NCBI RefSeq assembly: GCF_030819275.1
Contig: NZ_JAUTBL010000001.1
Location: 1,614,501 to 1,678,500, forward strand
DNA length: 64,000 nt
Direction: 5' to 3'
DNA from: Agrobacterium larrymoorei
GTDB taxonomy: Bacteria > Pseudomonadota > Alphaproteobacteria > Rhizobiales > Rhizobiaceae
This document shows positions 43,663 through 53,699 of the stretch, piece after piece. The notes under the pieces were generated by a model that searched no databases, was not told where the DNA came from, and was given only the letters and a program-made list of their open reading frames with translations. The translations under genes and the position numbers were made by a program. Positions within the stretch are counted from its first letter, which is position 1. Every line of letters starts with the position of its first letter.

Positions 43663-43841
43663 GCGTTCCTTTCGAATGGCAGGGCCATTATCCCAGGGAT
43701 GTTCTGGGGCAGGAAACTGATGATGCGATATGACCATGATGTGCTCGACCTGTGGAGCCCCCGATGGGCCGTCGACAGTGTTCTCCCAAGATAGACGACG
43801 GCGCGCAAGTGCGAAGTTGCGCGCTGTCCTTGGCCGTGAGG

Positions 43842-43860
43842 CCTTGTTCGGTGAACAAGG
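43842..43860. terminator. Hairpin after the MFS exporter gene
   Basis: CCTTGTTC and GAACAAGG form a perfect 8-bp stem with a GGT loop, directly after the stop of the minus-strand exporter gene. There is no T-run. It probably ends or protects that transcript. Confidence 0.5.
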
Positions 43861-43861
43861 A

Positions 43862-45382
43862 TTATAACGTCTCTGCGACGATTGCCTCGTCTTTCGCCTG
43901 GTTCAGGGACAGAAAAACGACGATGGCGGTGATGGTGGTGATGACCGACAACAGGATCAGCACCGACGAGAACGCCTGGCTATAGAGCGATTGGAGTTGA
44001 CTGACAGTGGAGCCGGGCAATGCGGAAAGAGCGCCTGCCAGATTGCCGATGGCGAGGTTTTGGCCGGCATTTTGTGCAGAGCCTTGGAGACCTGCAGCGC
44101 TAAGGCATCCGGCAATCAACACTGAGAGGATGGCCCCGATCACCGCAAGAGCCACACCTTCGCCAGCCACCCGCACGGTGGAGAAGATGCCCATCGCCAT
44201 GCCCGCGCGCTCCTTCGGCACCACGTCGACGGCAAGGCCGTCCATCAAACCCCAAGGCAGGCTGATTCCGGTGCCGATCATCATCATCGGGAGGACGAGC
44301 AGAGCCGCCGGGGTGCCGGATGGCAGGGTGGAAAGCCAGCCGAGGCCACAGGCCGTCACGACCAGCCCCGTGCCGCATAGGGTTGCGGGACGCAGCCAGC
44401 GCGTTAGCCAACCGGCGACGATCGGAAGCACAAGAAGCGGCGCGGAGAGCGCGATCATCAACCCACCGCCCGCAACGGCGCCCATTTCCTCGACGCCGAC
44501 GAAGCGTAATGGCAGCAGAACCAGGAGAACTACGAAACCATAAGCAGGCGCTGCCGCAAGCAGTTGGACGCCAACGAAACGGCGATAGCGGAAGAGCGAT
44601 AGATCAAGCATTGGTCGCGCTACCGTTCTTTCGATATGGATGAACAGGACGAGGCAGAGCGCCGCTGCAACGAGAAGGCCGATGACCAGGCCATCGCTCC
44701 AGCCGCGTTCGGGAACCAGCAGCATGCCATAGGTAAATAGGGCGAGCATGGTGGTGAAGCCAAGCGCACCTCGCCAGTCCAATCCCCGTGCAGCCGGATC
44801 GCGGCTCTCTTTCAAAACCAAGGAGCCAATCAGGAAGGAAAGCGTTGTCAGGAGCACGACAGCGAGGAAAATACTGCGCCAGCCGAAGCTTTCAATCATC
44901 GCACCTGAAACCACTGGGCCAAGGGAAAGACCGACGCCGAAGCTTGTGCCAAGCACGCTGAATGCTCGCATGCGGTGAGCGCCATCGAATTCTTGTGCAA
45001 GTGCCGCCGCGCCGCCGGCATAGGCAGCCGCAGCCGCAAGACCCTGGCCACCGCGAAGTAGATCGAAGAGCAAAATATCCGGCACGATTGCCAGCGCGAG
45101 CGAGAAGAGCGCGAAACTTGCCGCACCGAACAAGAAGACGCGGCGGCGCCCGAGGCTATCGGCCAGTGCGCCAGCCGCCATCAGGGTGGAACCAAAGGTC
45201 AGCATGAAGGCATTGGTGGCCCACGCGGTCGCCACTGGCGAGGCATGGAGCGCTTGTGCAATCGATGGAAGCGCGACTGCCGTGCCGGTGAAAGTGAGTG
45301 GCATGGCAGCGGCTGCCAGGCAAACGGCAAGCAAAGCGAGATGTGGATGCGCGCGATGGCGCGCAGAAGCATTATGTCGCAT
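43862..45382 (-). CDS. MFS exporter, DHA2 (14-segment) family
   Basis: A 506-residue inner-membrane transporter with about 14 hydrophobic segments. Family marks are 'LTFGSTLMAAGALADSLGRRRVFL' in loop 2-3 and 'GTSFGVGLSLGPVVSGAMIE' in segment 5, the antiporter motif C. DHA2 members export drugs, dyes or metabolites with protons. It is divergent from a LysR-type regulator with a perfect palindrome between them. Substrate is unknown. Confidence 0.9.
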   Translation of the reverse strand: MRHNASARHRAHPHLALLAVCLAAAAMPLTFTGTAVALPSIAQALHASPVATAWATNAFMLTFGSTLMAAGALADSLGRRRVFLFGAASFALFSLALAIVPDILLFDLLRGGQGLAAAAAYAGGAAALAQEFDGAHRMRAFSVLGTSFGVGLSLGPVVSGAMIESFGWRSIFLAVVLLTTLSFLIGSLVLKESRDPAARGLDWRGALGFTTMLALFTYGMLLVPERGWSDGLVIGLLVAAALCLVLFIHIERTVARPMLDLSLFRYRRFVGVQLLAAAPAYGFVVLLVLLPLRFVGVEEMGAVAGGGLMIALSAPLLVLPIVAGWLTRWLRPATLCGTGLVVTACGLGWLSTLPSGTPAALLVLPMMMIGTGISLPWGLMDGLAVDVVPKERAGMAMGIFSTVRVAGEGVALAVIGAILSVLIAGCLSAAGLQGSAQNAGQNLAIGNLAGALSALPGSTVSQLQSLYSQAFSSVLILLSVITTITAIVVFLSLNQAKDEAIVAETL

Positions 45383-45431
45383 GAAATATCCTCCTGAAAA
45401 TCAGGGCGTAATTAACAACGGCCAAAGCCGT

Positions 45432-45462
45432 GGACATTCAATATACTTGCGCTCGAATGTCC
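45432..45462. promoter_or_regulatory. Palindromic LysR operator candidate
   Basis: GGACATTC (45432-45439) and GAATGTCC (45455-45462) are perfect inverted arms 15 bases apart, in the 138-base gap between the divergent exporter and LysR genes. The size fits an LTTR recognition site with its T-N11-A-like core. Confidence 0.5.
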
Positions 45463-45520
45463 GATAAGCTTCGATTGCATCCGATTAATCCGGAATAAAA
45501 TTCTTGAATGGGAGTATCCG

Positions 45521-46462
45521 ATGGACCGTCTTGCCGGCCTCTCCGCTTTTGTTCGAACGGCCGATCTCGGCAGTTTTGCCGCAGCCGGTCGGATATTGGG
45601 CCTGTCGCCCTCTGCCGTCGGGAAGGCCGTGAGCAAGCTTGAGGCTCAACTCCAAGTGCGACTTTTCCAGAGAACCACCCGCAGCCTCCGGCTGACGGAG
45701 GAGGGGCGGGCCTTTCACGAACGGTGTCGGCATATTCTCGACGATCTAGACGATGCGCATGAGAGCTTGATGCGCACCCGCGAAGCGCCGCGCGGCGTCA
45801 TCCGCATGTCCTGCCCGATCGTCGCCTATCATCTGCTGTTGCCGGTGATCCCCGACTTTATGACTCGCTATCCCGACATCACACTGGATCTGGATTTCAA
45901 CGATCGCATCGTCGATTTGATCGAAGAGGGTGTGGATGTCGCGATCCGTAGCGGTGAGTTGCCGGATAGCCGGTTGATGGTGCGCTCGCTCCGGCCCTTC
46001 CGCCTGCTGCTGGCGGCGACGCCTGCCTATCTCGCCCGCCACGGTACGCCTGGCTGTCCGCGTGACCTCGCAGATCATGCCAGCATTGGCTTTCGCTATC
46101 CCAACAGTGGCAAGATCCAGACGTGGCCGCTACGTCGGCCAGAAGGGGAGCCGGAACCGAGGTTACGCTACGTGCTGACCTGCAACAACATGGAAGCGTT
46201 GCGGGGCGCAGTGCTGCGCAATCTAGGGATCGGCTGCATGCCGGATTTTCTGGCGGAAGCGCCAGTCCGTTCTGGCGATCTCGTCCCGCTGCTTCTAGAC
46301 CATCTCGACGCGCCCGGTCAGTTCAACCTGATCTGGCCGTCCAGTCGGCATCTGTCGCCGAAGGTTCGGGTTCTCGTTGATTTTCTTGCCGAACGTCTGT
46401 TCATGTCCGAGCCTTGCCTCTCCTATGGACAAGGCTCGCGGGCTGCCGACGAGACACCGTAA
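45521..46462 (+). CDS. LysR-family transcriptional regulator
   Basis: A 313-residue regulator: N-terminal winged helix-turn-helix (~1-60, 'MDRLAGLSAFVRTADLGSF' and 'SPSAVGKAVSKLEAQLQVRLF') and a LysR substrate-binding domain (~90-300). It resembles the CrgA/DhcR-like group that often controls a divergent exporter or oxidoreductase. A GGGAG site precedes the ATG. The effector is unknown. Confidence 0.92.
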   Translation: MDRLAGLSAFVRTADLGSFAAAGRILGLSPSAVGKAVSKLEAQLQVRLFQRTTRSLRLTEEGRAFHERCRHILDDLDDAHESLMRTREAPRGVIRMSCPIVAYHLLLPVIPDFMTRYPDITLDLDFNDRIVDLIEEGVDVAIRSGELPDSRLMVRSLRPFRLLLAATPAYLARHGTPGCPRDLADHASIGFRYPNSGKIQTWPLRRPEGEPEPRLRYVLTCNNMEALRGAVLRNLGIGCMPDFLAEAPVRSGDLVPLLLDHLDAPGQFNLIWPSSRHLSPKVRVLVDFLAERLFMSEPCLSYGQGSRAADETP

Positions 46463-46532
46463 AGCCCGAAACCAATGGCATGATATCCTCGAATTTGCCT
46501 CCATGCATAGTCCACATCGCGCTCGAGAACTC

Positions 46533-48809
46533 TCACGCCTCAATGCGAACGGGTACGGCCTTGGAAGCTGGCGTTTTCGACAGTTCGTCGTGATGGTCTA
46601 TGGCGATAAGCACGTTGGCTTCGGGGTAATAGGCGCCAATTGTTCCTCGCGGCAGATTGTGCTCCCTGATCTTCAATCCGGGCAGTTCACGACGCACGCC
46701 GTCATTGAAGTCGCTAACGAGCTTAACCTCCTGTCCTTCGGATAGACCTTGCGACAGGATGTCGTCACGACACATCAACAGCACGTCGCGCGTTCCTTCG
46801 ATGCCGCGGAAGCGATCCGAATAGCCGTATATCGTGGTGTTGAACTGGTCGTTCGACCGCATTGTGATCAGGCGAAAGCGGCCGTCCGCATCATCGAACG
46901 AAAGCGCATTGAGCTGCTTTGGGGTGGTAAAGACCGCTTTCTTTTCCTCCGTCTTCCAGACGCGGTTATGGGCCGAATTGCCGCGATAAAAGCCGCTCGG
47001 TTCGAACATACGATCGTTGTAAGCCCTGAACTGATCTGGATACGTGGCCTCGATGAGGTCTCGGACGAGGCTGTAGTCGGCGGTCCATTCGTCCCATTTT
47101 AGTTTTGGGTTGGGCGCGACAGCCGCCTTGGCGATGCTCGTGACGATCGCCAATTCGCTTTTTAGATGCTTCGATGCTGGCGTGCGTTTGCCGACGGAGC
47201 CGGAGATATGCGAGAAGCTGTCTTCGGTCGTCACCGATTGCGGACCGGATGCCTGCTCGTCTCTTTCCAGTCGCGAGAGGCAGGGCAAGATATACGCTTT
47301 CTTTCCCGGAAAGAGATGGCTTCGGTTCAACTTAGTGGAAACGATGACCGTCAGATCTAGGCTTGCCCATGCGTCTTCCATCGCCTTCTGGTCCGGGACA
47401 GCGCGCACAAGGTTGCCGCCAAGCGAGATCGTCGCTTTGATCTCACCCGACATCATGCCCTTGACGGCGTCGACAATCGTCACGCCATCTTCTGTCGGCG
47501 GATCGAAGTCGAACAGCGTTTTCAGCTTGTCCATCGGGATCAGCTTGGTCTTCTCGGCGATGCCTACGGTGCGCTGGCCCTGAACATTGGAATGACCGCG
47601 CACGGGACAGCATCCAGCACCTTCGCGACCGACATTGCCACGCAGCAGAAGCAGGTTCACCACCATTGCGACGTTGAGCGCGCCTTGCGAATGCTGGGTC
47701 AGGCCCATGCCATAAACACCGATGACCCGCTCTGCCTGGATGTAGAGTTCGCCCGCGCGGCGGATCGCCGCCTCGTTGAGCCCGCTCTCGCGCTCAATGA
47801 CTGGCCAGTCGGTATTGCGAACGAGGTTGATGAAACTGTCCAGGCCGACGGTGTGCTCTTCGATAAATTCTACATCGAGGATTCTCGCTGCTCCAGAACT
47901 GACCGCCGCGTCATCCGCCTCGATCACTACCTTGCAGAGGCCGAGGATGGCGGCGATGTCTCCCCCGGCCTTCACCTGAAGATATTCGTCCGAGATCTGC
48001 GTTTCGCGGCCCGTCAGCATGTCGACCGGGCTTTGCGGGTTGACGAAGGAAACGAGCCCCTGTTCGACCACCGGATTGAACGTGACGATCTTCGCACCGC
48101 GCTTTTTCGCTTCCTGCAGAGGATGGAGGAAGCGGGGACTGTTCGATCCGGGGTTCTGGCCGAAGAAGAAGAAAGCATCGGCCTTTTCAAGGTCTTCCCA
48201 AACCACCGTGCCGACAGGGGAGCCGATGACCTTTTGCAGGCCGACCGACGTCGTCTCGTGGCACATGTTCGAACTTTGGGGCAGGTTGTTGTTGCCATAG
48301 GTTCTGGCAAGCAGGGCATAGAGATAGGAAGCCTCCAGACCCGCATGTCCGGAGGAATAAAACACGACACTCTCGCGTGGAAGAGCTTTCAGCGTTTGGC
48401 CGATGTCTTCGAAGGCTTCTTCCCATGACACTTCGACATAGCGATCGCTGGTGCCGTCATACCGAAGAGGATGCGTCAGCCGTCCTGTCTGCTCAAGATC
48501 GTAGTCTTTCCAGTTGCGAAGCGATTGGACCGTGTGATCGATCCAGAAATCCGGCGTGCATCGCGCGCTGGTCAGGTCCGAGATCGTTGCCTTGGCACCG
48601 TTCTCGCAGAACTCGAAAGGATGGTAGTTGGCCGGCTTCGGCCATGCGCAGGAGATACACATCACGCCACCGGGCTTATTTTGCCGCGCCAGTTCCTCGA
48701 GTACCATCGGCGAGGGTTTGTCGTCACCCAGAATTCGCGCGATTGATTTCACCGATCCCCAACCGCCGGAGGGACCTTCAGATTCAGGGTTCGGGATGGT
48801 GTCGGTCAT
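46533..48809 (-). CDS. YdeP/FdhF-like molybdopterin oxidoreductase
   Basis: A 758-residue protein of the molybdopterin oxidoreductase family, formate-dehydrogenase-like YdeP branch. 'CISCAWPKP' near residue 55, 'FFFGQNPGSNSPRFLHPL' and 'CCPVRGHSNVQGQRT' are typical; the C-terminal ~120 residues form the cofactor-binding beta-barrel domain. E. coli YdeP is linked to acid resistance, with no proven substrate. ATG 48809 lies behind GGAAGAC. It follows the catalase-like gene by 70 bases and shares its promoter, which has a stress-type sequence. Confidence 0.88.
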   Translation of the reverse strand: MTDTIPNPESEGPSGGWGSVKSIARILGDDKPSPMVLEELARQNKPGGVMCISCAWPKPANYHPFEFCENGAKATISDLTSARCTPDFWIDHTVQSLRNWKDYDLEQTGRLTHPLRYDGTSDRYVEVSWEEAFEDIGQTLKALPRESVVFYSSGHAGLEASYLYALLARTYGNNNLPQSSNMCHETTSVGLQKVIGSPVGTVVWEDLEKADAFFFFGQNPGSNSPRFLHPLQEAKKRGAKIVTFNPVVEQGLVSFVNPQSPVDMLTGRETQISDEYLQVKAGGDIAAILGLCKVVIEADDAAVSSGAARILDVEFIEEHTVGLDSFINLVRNTDWPVIERESGLNEAAIRRAGELYIQAERVIGVYGMGLTQHSQGALNVAMVVNLLLLRGNVGREGAGCCPVRGHSNVQGQRTVGIAEKTKLIPMDKLKTLFDFDPPTEDGVTIVDAVKGMMSGEIKATISLGGNLVRAVPDQKAMEDAWASLDLTVIVSTKLNRSHLFPGKKAYILPCLSRLERDEQASGPQSVTTEDSFSHISGSVGKRTPASKHLKSELAIVTSIAKAAVAPNPKLKWDEWTADYSLVRDLIEATYPDQFRAYNDRMFEPSGFYRGNSAHNRVWKTEEKKAVFTTPKQLNALSFDDADGRFRLITMRSNDQFNTTIYGYSDRFRGIEGTRDVLLMCRDDILSQGLSEGQEVKLVSDFNDGVRRELPGLKIREHNLPRGTIGAYYPEANVLIAIDHHDELSKTPASKAVPVRIEA

Positions 48810-48879
48810 GATGTCTTCCATTCAAAAAGGAACGAGCGCCCCGCGGAAACGGAGCGCCTTCAGCAATCATCGGGCGCGC

Positions 48880-49953
48880 TTATTGGGCGGGCTCATGGAA
48901 CGGACAGCCGTTGAACCTCGCGCGGAACTCGGCTGAGTGGCGGTATGTTTCCTTCCGCGCACGGTTGATATTGCCGAGTGGCTGGTGATCGGCGAGACCC
49001 GTCCAGACACTGAACCGCATCTCCTCATCCACCTTCTGCACCTTTTCATCGCTCCAGCTGTCCTGCGGACGCGCGGTGATGGTGGCGACGGTGGCGAAAG
49101 GCGCTTCGTCTTCCTGCCACTCGACCGTGGGGTCTTCGATCGGTTGTTTTTCAAGATCGCGACAGAGCTGAACCTGAAACTCCCAGACGCCATGGGTCTC
49201 TTGCATTTCTGCCTGGACCGTTTCGCGAATGGCGTCTTCCCGAACGCTGACGTCGATCTCAGTTCCGGTCCGCTTCGTCAGATCGGGCGAAACAGGTTTC
49301 AGCCGAAACTTGGCGACATAGTCGCCGTAGCGGAAAGGCGTGACGCTGAAATAGGTTTCGCCAAGCGGATTGACATCGGGTGCGCCGCCGAGAGACTGGA
49401 TGGCCGGACTGGAGACACCGACCGCTTCAAGACCCTTGTTGACGGTCTGAAGCACGCTCGACATCACCACCTTGGTGCCTTCCATCTTGTCGGTCGTCTT
49501 GGCGAGCAGCTTGAGGCTGGAGAGAAATTTCTCCGCGTTCGGCGCCTGAAAGACCGGGCCGTTGACCATGACGAAGTCCTGCGTCGAGCCTTCCGCATCC
49601 GGCAACCGTTGCCCTGCGACATCCAGCACCTTCAACGCCATTCCGCGAGGAAGCGACACGGCATCGGGGAGAATGTCACCGGCATTGGTGGAAAGGCGAA
49701 TATAGGCCTTGTGGGTACCCGGTGTAGCGAACACGCCCTGTGCCAGCTCTGGTGGAAGGTTAGGTTTGACCACCATCTCCGCTTCGATGATCCCGTGCGC
49801 CTTGGCATGGACGGAGCGGACCGCGTGCCCGTAGTCCTTCGCCGTGGTTTCGAGAATTGTATCGAACTGTTCGATCAGGCCTGAAATGGTTTCCGGCTCC
49901 TTCTCTCGAACGGTCTCTAGATCGGCGGAATAGCGGATGGGCTGGACTGTCAA
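48880..49953 (-). CDS. Catalase-family heme protein (y4iL-like)
   Basis: A 357-residue member of the small catalase-related family (y4iL/SrpA-like). The distal His is in 'VHAKAHG' (~49-55), followed by 'LSTNAGDILPDAVSLPRGMAL' and 'DFVMVNGPVF', which match the catalase heme pocket. It lacks the wrapping and C-terminal domains of full catalases. Peroxide- or peroxygenase-type activity on a lipid or organic peroxide is possible. It is the first gene of the operon with YdeP, and an EcfG-type promoter sits 26-51 bases upstream of its ATG. Confidence 0.85.
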   Translation of the reverse strand: MTVQPIRYSADLETVREKEPETISGLIEQFDTILETTAKDYGHAVRSVHAKAHGIIEAEMVVKPNLPPELAQGVFATPGTHKAYIRLSTNAGDILPDAVSLPRGMALKVLDVAGQRLPDAEGSTQDFVMVNGPVFQAPNAEKFLSSLKLLAKTTDKMEGTKVVMSSVLQTVNKGLEAVGVSSPAIQSLGGAPDVNPLGETYFSVTPFRYGDYVAKFRLKPVSPDLTKRTGTEIDVSVREDAIRETVQAEMQETHGVWEFQVQLCRDLEKQPIEDPTVEWQEDEAPFATVATITARPQDSWSDEKVQKVDEEMRFSVWTGLADHQPLGNINRARKETYRHSAEFRARFNGCPFHEPAQ

Positions 49954-49978
49954 CGTTGCGCTCCTCGCAAAAATGAGA

Positions 49979-50004
49979 AACGCCTTCCTGTGAACTAAGG
50001 TTCC
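49979..50004 (-). promoter_or_regulatory. EcfG-type general stress promoter
   Basis: On the minus strand GGAAC (50004-50000) is followed after exactly 17 bases by CGTT (49982-49979), matching the alphaproteobacterial EcfG/RpoE2 consensus GGAAC-N16/17-CGTT. The catalase-like ATG is 26 bases downstream of the -10. Confidence 0.72.
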
Positions 50005-50165
50005 TCACCAACAGCCGCGTCATGGGCGAAGTCTGGATACGGCGGGGTGCATTGACCGTCGCTCGGCAGTTCCTCGATTGCGCGCGCTCACAATCTGATT
50101 TTTGACAAAGCTCGCGCTTGGCGGTGCTCTGTGGCATAGAGTGCCTTCAGCCAACGAGCGATTCC

Positions 50166-52025
50166 ATGCCGCAGTCCCACAGCCCTACCAAAAGTCTTTT
50201 TGCCGAGAGCGGAAGCGAAGCGCCGCTTTCACTGCTGAAACGCGTCTATGGCTACGCCTCGTTTAGAGGCCGCCAGCAAGAGGTTGTCGACCATGTGATG
50301 GCTGGTGGCGATGCCGTTGTGCTATTTCCAACGGGCGCGGGAAAATCGCTGTGTTTCCAAGTTCCGGCGCTTTGCAGAGACGGGCTTGGCATCGTTGTGT
50401 CGCCTTTGATTGCGCTGATGCGCGATCAGGTCGAGACGCTGAAGCAACTCGGTGTCCGGGCGGCGGCGCTCAACTCCTCGCTGTCGCGCGAGGAATTCGT
50501 GCATGTGCGCCACGCGGTCCAGAACGGTGAGCTCGATCTACTCTATGTCACGCCTGAACGGATTGTTACGCCGGGCTTCAAGGACTTCATAGGGCGAGCG
50601 AAAATTGCGCTGTTCGCGATAGATGAAGCACATTGCGTATCGCAATGGGGTCATGATTTCCGGCCTGAGTACCGCGAACTTGGCCGTCTCGCAGAAGAGT
50701 ATCCTGGCGTCCCGCGCATGGCGCTGACGGCGACTGCCGATCCTCATACGCGTGATGACATCATTGAACGGCTGCAACTCCAATCCGCAGGTGTCTTCAC
50801 CACCTCCTTCGACCGGCCCAATATCGCCTATGAAATTGTCGAGCGGGATCAACCGAAGCAGCAATTGCTGCGCTTCCTGTCGCGCCACAAAGGATCGAGC
50901 GGCATCGTCTATTGCCTTTCCCGCGCCAAGGTGGACGAGACGGCGGAGTGGCTGAACACGCAGGGGATCAAAGCACTCGCCTACCATGCCGGAATGGAGC
51001 GGGAGATGCGCGACCGCCATCAGGACGCGTTTCTGAAGGAGGAAGAACTTTGCCTCGTGGCAACCGTCGCCTTCGGCATGGGCATCGACAAGCCGAATGT
51101 GCGCTACGTTGCCCATCTGGATTTGCCGGGATCGGTCGAGGCCTATTACCAGGAGACGGGGCGTGCGGGGCGAGACGGATTGCCTTCCGACGTCTGGATG
51201 GCCTATGGCATGGCCGATGTCATCCAGCGCGGGCGGATGATCGATGAGGGCAATTCAAGCCCAGAGATCAAGCGGGTGGAGCGCGCCAAGCTCAATGCGC
51301 TGCTCGGCATTTGCGAGACGGCGGGCTGCCGTAGACAGGCGATCCTTAAGCACTTCGGCGAATTCCACGGTGGAAATTGCGGCAACTGCGACACTTGCCT
51401 GAAGCCGGTCGAAACCTGGGACGGCACCGAAGCCGCAATCAAAGCGATGGCGGCGATCTACCGTACTGGCGAACGCTTCGGTACCGGCCACCTCGTCGAT
51501 GTCTTGCTCGGCAATGAAAATGACAAGACGATCCGTTTCGGTCACGTCGATATGCCGGTTTTCGGCGCGGGCAAGGATTTGCCGGCAAAAACCTGGCAAT
51601 CCGTGTATCGCCAGCTTCTGGCTGCGGGGTTCATCAGCGTCGATCATACAGCCTATGGCGCTTTGAAGCTCGAACCGGAATCGCGCGCCGTCTTCAAGAA
51701 GGAGCGAGACGTTCGCTTTCGCAAGGACCGGCCGACGACCGGCAAGGCGTCCCGGTCGTCCTCGGCAAGTTCAGCGAATGCGAAGTCTGGATTGGAGGGT
51801 GCCGACCTCGAACTCTTCCAGGCATTGCGTACCGTTCGCATGGAGATCTCCAAGGAACTCGGCGTGCCACCCTATGTGGTTTTCCCGGACACGACACTGG
51901 TTGCGCTTGCGACGGAACGGCCGTCAGACGAAGAGGAGATGCTGGATATTTCCGGCGTGGGACCCTCCAAACTCGAGCGTTTCGGCGAGGCGTTTCTTGA
52001 GGTGATCAACGCGCATTCACGATGA
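50166..52025 (+). CDS. recQ: ATP-dependent DNA helicase RecQ
   Basis: A 619-residue 3'-5' helicase in recombination and replication-fork repair. In order: the Gln-containing 'FRGRQQEV' motif 0, Walker A 'FPTGAGKS', 'DEAHC' box, 'STSF/DRPNI'-type motif III-IV region, 'GRAGRDG' motif VI, the zinc cluster Cys set ('CETAGC', 'CGNCDTC'), winged-helix RQC domain and a C-terminal HRDC domain (~530-610). I start at ATG 50166; a frame from 50118 adds 16 residues without family support. Length is typical. Confidence 0.95.
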   Translation: MPQSHSPTKSLFAESGSEAPLSLLKRVYGYASFRGRQQEVVDHVMAGGDAVVLFPTGAGKSLCFQVPALCRDGLGIVVSPLIALMRDQVETLKQLGVRAAALNSSLSREEFVHVRHAVQNGELDLLYVTPERIVTPGFKDFIGRAKIALFAIDEAHCVSQWGHDFRPEYRELGRLAEEYPGVPRMALTATADPHTRDDIIERLQLQSAGVFTTSFDRPNIAYEIVERDQPKQQLLRFLSRHKGSSGIVYCLSRAKVDETAEWLNTQGIKALAYHAGMEREMRDRHQDAFLKEEELCLVATVAFGMGIDKPNVRYVAHLDLPGSVEAYYQETGRAGRDGLPSDVWMAYGMADVIQRGRMIDEGNSSPEIKRVERAKLNALLGICETAGCRRQAILKHFGEFHGGNCGNCDTCLKPVETWDGTEAAIKAMAAIYRTGERFGTGHLVDVLLGNENDKTIRFGHVDMPVFGAGKDLPAKTWQSVYRQLLAAGFISVDHTAYGALKLEPESRAVFKKERDVRFRKDRPTTGKASRSSSASSANAKSGLEGADLELFQALRTVRMEISKELGVPPYVVFPDTTLVALATERPSDEEEMLDISGVGPSKLERFGEAFLEVINAHSR

Positions 52026-52148
52026 CCGTGGCACTTTTGGCGCAGCGCTCGTCCTATCTTAGCCTGATGCCATGGATGTGATCCTCCACCGCTTGCCACG
52101 CGGTCTTGCATGGGCAAGAAGAAGGCGCAATTTCTATGGATTTCCCAC

Positions 52149-52871
52149 ATGACACTTCTTCAGCGCGTATCCCGTCGCAGCTTCATTTTTGGAACGCTTT
52201 CCGCAACGGCGGCCCTTGCGGGCTGCCAGACCAACTCCACGCCGGCCGTGGTGCCGCAAGCCGCTCGGCGGCCTATCGTTCCGCCGGATGAGGCGGAGTT
52301 GCAGCAGCGTTACGCGGCGTTGGAGGATGGCGGACATATGCTTCCGGCGATCCCTTACCAGCAGATCGACCCGAAATATTACCGTCAGCGCGTGCTGGAT
52401 CCGACCGGCGAAAAGCCGGGCACCGTGGTCGTCGACACTCCAAACCGCTTCCTCTACGTGGTCGAGCCGGGCGGTACGGCCATGCGTTACGGTGTGGGTC
52501 TAGGCCGCGACGGCTTTGCCTGGGAAGGTGAGGGGATCGTTCATTGGCGCCAGGCTTGGCCGCGCTGGAAGGTCCCTGCCGAAATGGTGGCCCGCCAGCC
52601 GAAGCTCGCACGCTTCTCCGTCGAAAATGGCGGCATGGATCCGGGTATCAAGAACCCGCTTGGCGCCCGCGCGCTGTATATATTCAAGGACGGCAAGGAC
52701 ACGCTCTACCGTCTTCATGGCTCGCCGGAGTGGCAGTCGATCGGCAAGGCCACCTCATCCGGCTGCGTTCGCCTGGTCAATCAGGATGTGATCGATCTTT
52801 ACCAGCGTGTGCCATACCACGCTCGGATTGTCGTCCACCAAGGCCCGCTCAGCGCCCGCGCCACAGCGTAG
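52149..52871 (+). CDS. L,D-transpeptidase, lipoprotein/Tat-type signal
   Basis: A 240-residue periplasmic YkuD-domain enzyme that crosslinks peptidoglycan (3-3 bonds) or attaches proteins to it. The N-terminus carries a twin-arginine-like 'SRRSFIFG' and a lipobox 'LAGC' (~25), so it is probably a lipoprotein. The catalytic block has His in 'LHGSPEW' and Cys in 'ATSSGCVRL', the HxxxxSxGC signature. ATG 52149 begins at the signal; ATG 52110 would add 13 residues. It follows recQ by 123 bases. Confidence 0.88.
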   Translation: MTLLQRVSRRSFIFGTLSATAALAGCQTNSTPAVVPQAARRPIVPPDEAELQQRYAALEDGGHMLPAIPYQQIDPKYYRQRVLDPTGEKPGTVVVDTPNRFLYVVEPGGTAMRYGVGLGRDGFAWEGEGIVHWRQAWPRWKVPAEMVARQPKLARFSVENGGMDPGIKNPLGARALYIFKDGKDTLYRLHGSPEWQSIGKATSSGCVRLVNQDVIDLYQRVPYHARIVVHQGPLSARATA

Positions 52872-52878
52872 CTCTGCG

Positions 52879-53496
52879 CTATCGAAGAAGGCCATCGCGG
52901 TCGAACTCCTCCCAACCGGAGAGTTCGGCCGAACTGCGCTCCGCCGGGCGGCCTGACTTCGCCTTTTTGAGCGAGCGTGTCAGCTTGGCTTGATGCGCCG
53001 CGCGCCGTTTGTTCTCCACCTTCGCGGCGAGATCATGTTCTCGCCATTCGTCGATGATGCCGCTGTTGAGAAGGTCCTCGACCATCTTTGGCTCGAAGAC
53101 GTGGAAGGTGATCCGTTTCGCCCGGCCACGCAGCCTCACCGTCCTGATGCCGCCGCTCGGCAGGCGTCCATCCTCAAGCCAGCGTCGGCGCTCTGTGGTC
53201 GAGATAGTCAGGATATCTTCGATCTCGCGCGGCAGCACCGGCAGGCTTTCCATGGTTTCGAGCAATTTGAAGACCTTGGCGAGCGCCGCCTTGAAGTCGT
53301 CCTCGTCGTCTTCTGGAATCGCGAGTGTGAGAACCATGCCCGCGATGTCCAGAGCTTTCCGAGTGGCAAAGGGCAACTTGGCGCGCAACTCCATCAAGAT
53401 ACCCTTGGCACGCACCGACGATCCCAGCGTCACCGCGGGCGGCAGCGTCCAGGACTCTTTCAAAAGCGGTACAGTGATGGATTTCTTCCTCGGCAT
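52879..53496 (-). CDS. Conserved basic protein of unknown function
   Basis: A 205-residue soluble, charged protein I do not recognise. Residues ~60-85 include an acidic patch ('IPEDDEDDFKAALAKVF'), the middle 'TISTTERRRWLEDGRLP' could be a short helix-turn-helix, and the C-terminal ~50 residues are very Lys/Arg-rich. That profile would suit a DNA-associated protein. It is convergent with the L,D-transpeptidase gene, seven bases apart. Confidence 0.6.
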   Translation of the reverse strand: MPRKKSITVPLLKESWTLPPAVTLGSSVRAKGILMELRAKLPFATRKALDIAGMVLTLAIPEDDEDDFKAALAKVFKLLETMESLPVLPREIEDILTISTTERRRWLEDGRLPSGGIRTVRLRGRAKRITFHVFEPKMVEDLLNSGIIDEWREHDLAAKVENKRRAAHQAKLTRSLKKAKSGRPAERSSAELSGWEEFDRDGLLR

Positions 53497-53618
53497 GAGG
53501 GCTTAGATGGGGCTGGCACGCGTGATGGTCAACATGTGTGCTCGCTCTTCACCATTGTATGTCGCGCTGCGTACCCGCTCTTTATCAGTCCGGTTTTCGT
53601 CGATCGGCAACAAGCGGA

Positions 53619-53646
53619 TTGACAGACCTTTCCTTTCCGTTATTCT
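53619..53646 (+). promoter_or_regulatory. Candidate sigma-70-type promoter for the second importer operon
   Basis: TTGACA (53619-53624) and TATTCT (53641-53646) are 16 bases apart, 54 bases before the ATG at 53700. An AT-rich segment (53650-53680) follows, containing AACCTAT and ATAATGG, which recur in the IclR upstream region at 59820-59839. Confidence 0.45.
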
Positions 53647-53699
53647 CTTATAAAAACCTATATAACATAATAATGGAACAATGAAGCTGGGAGTATGAC

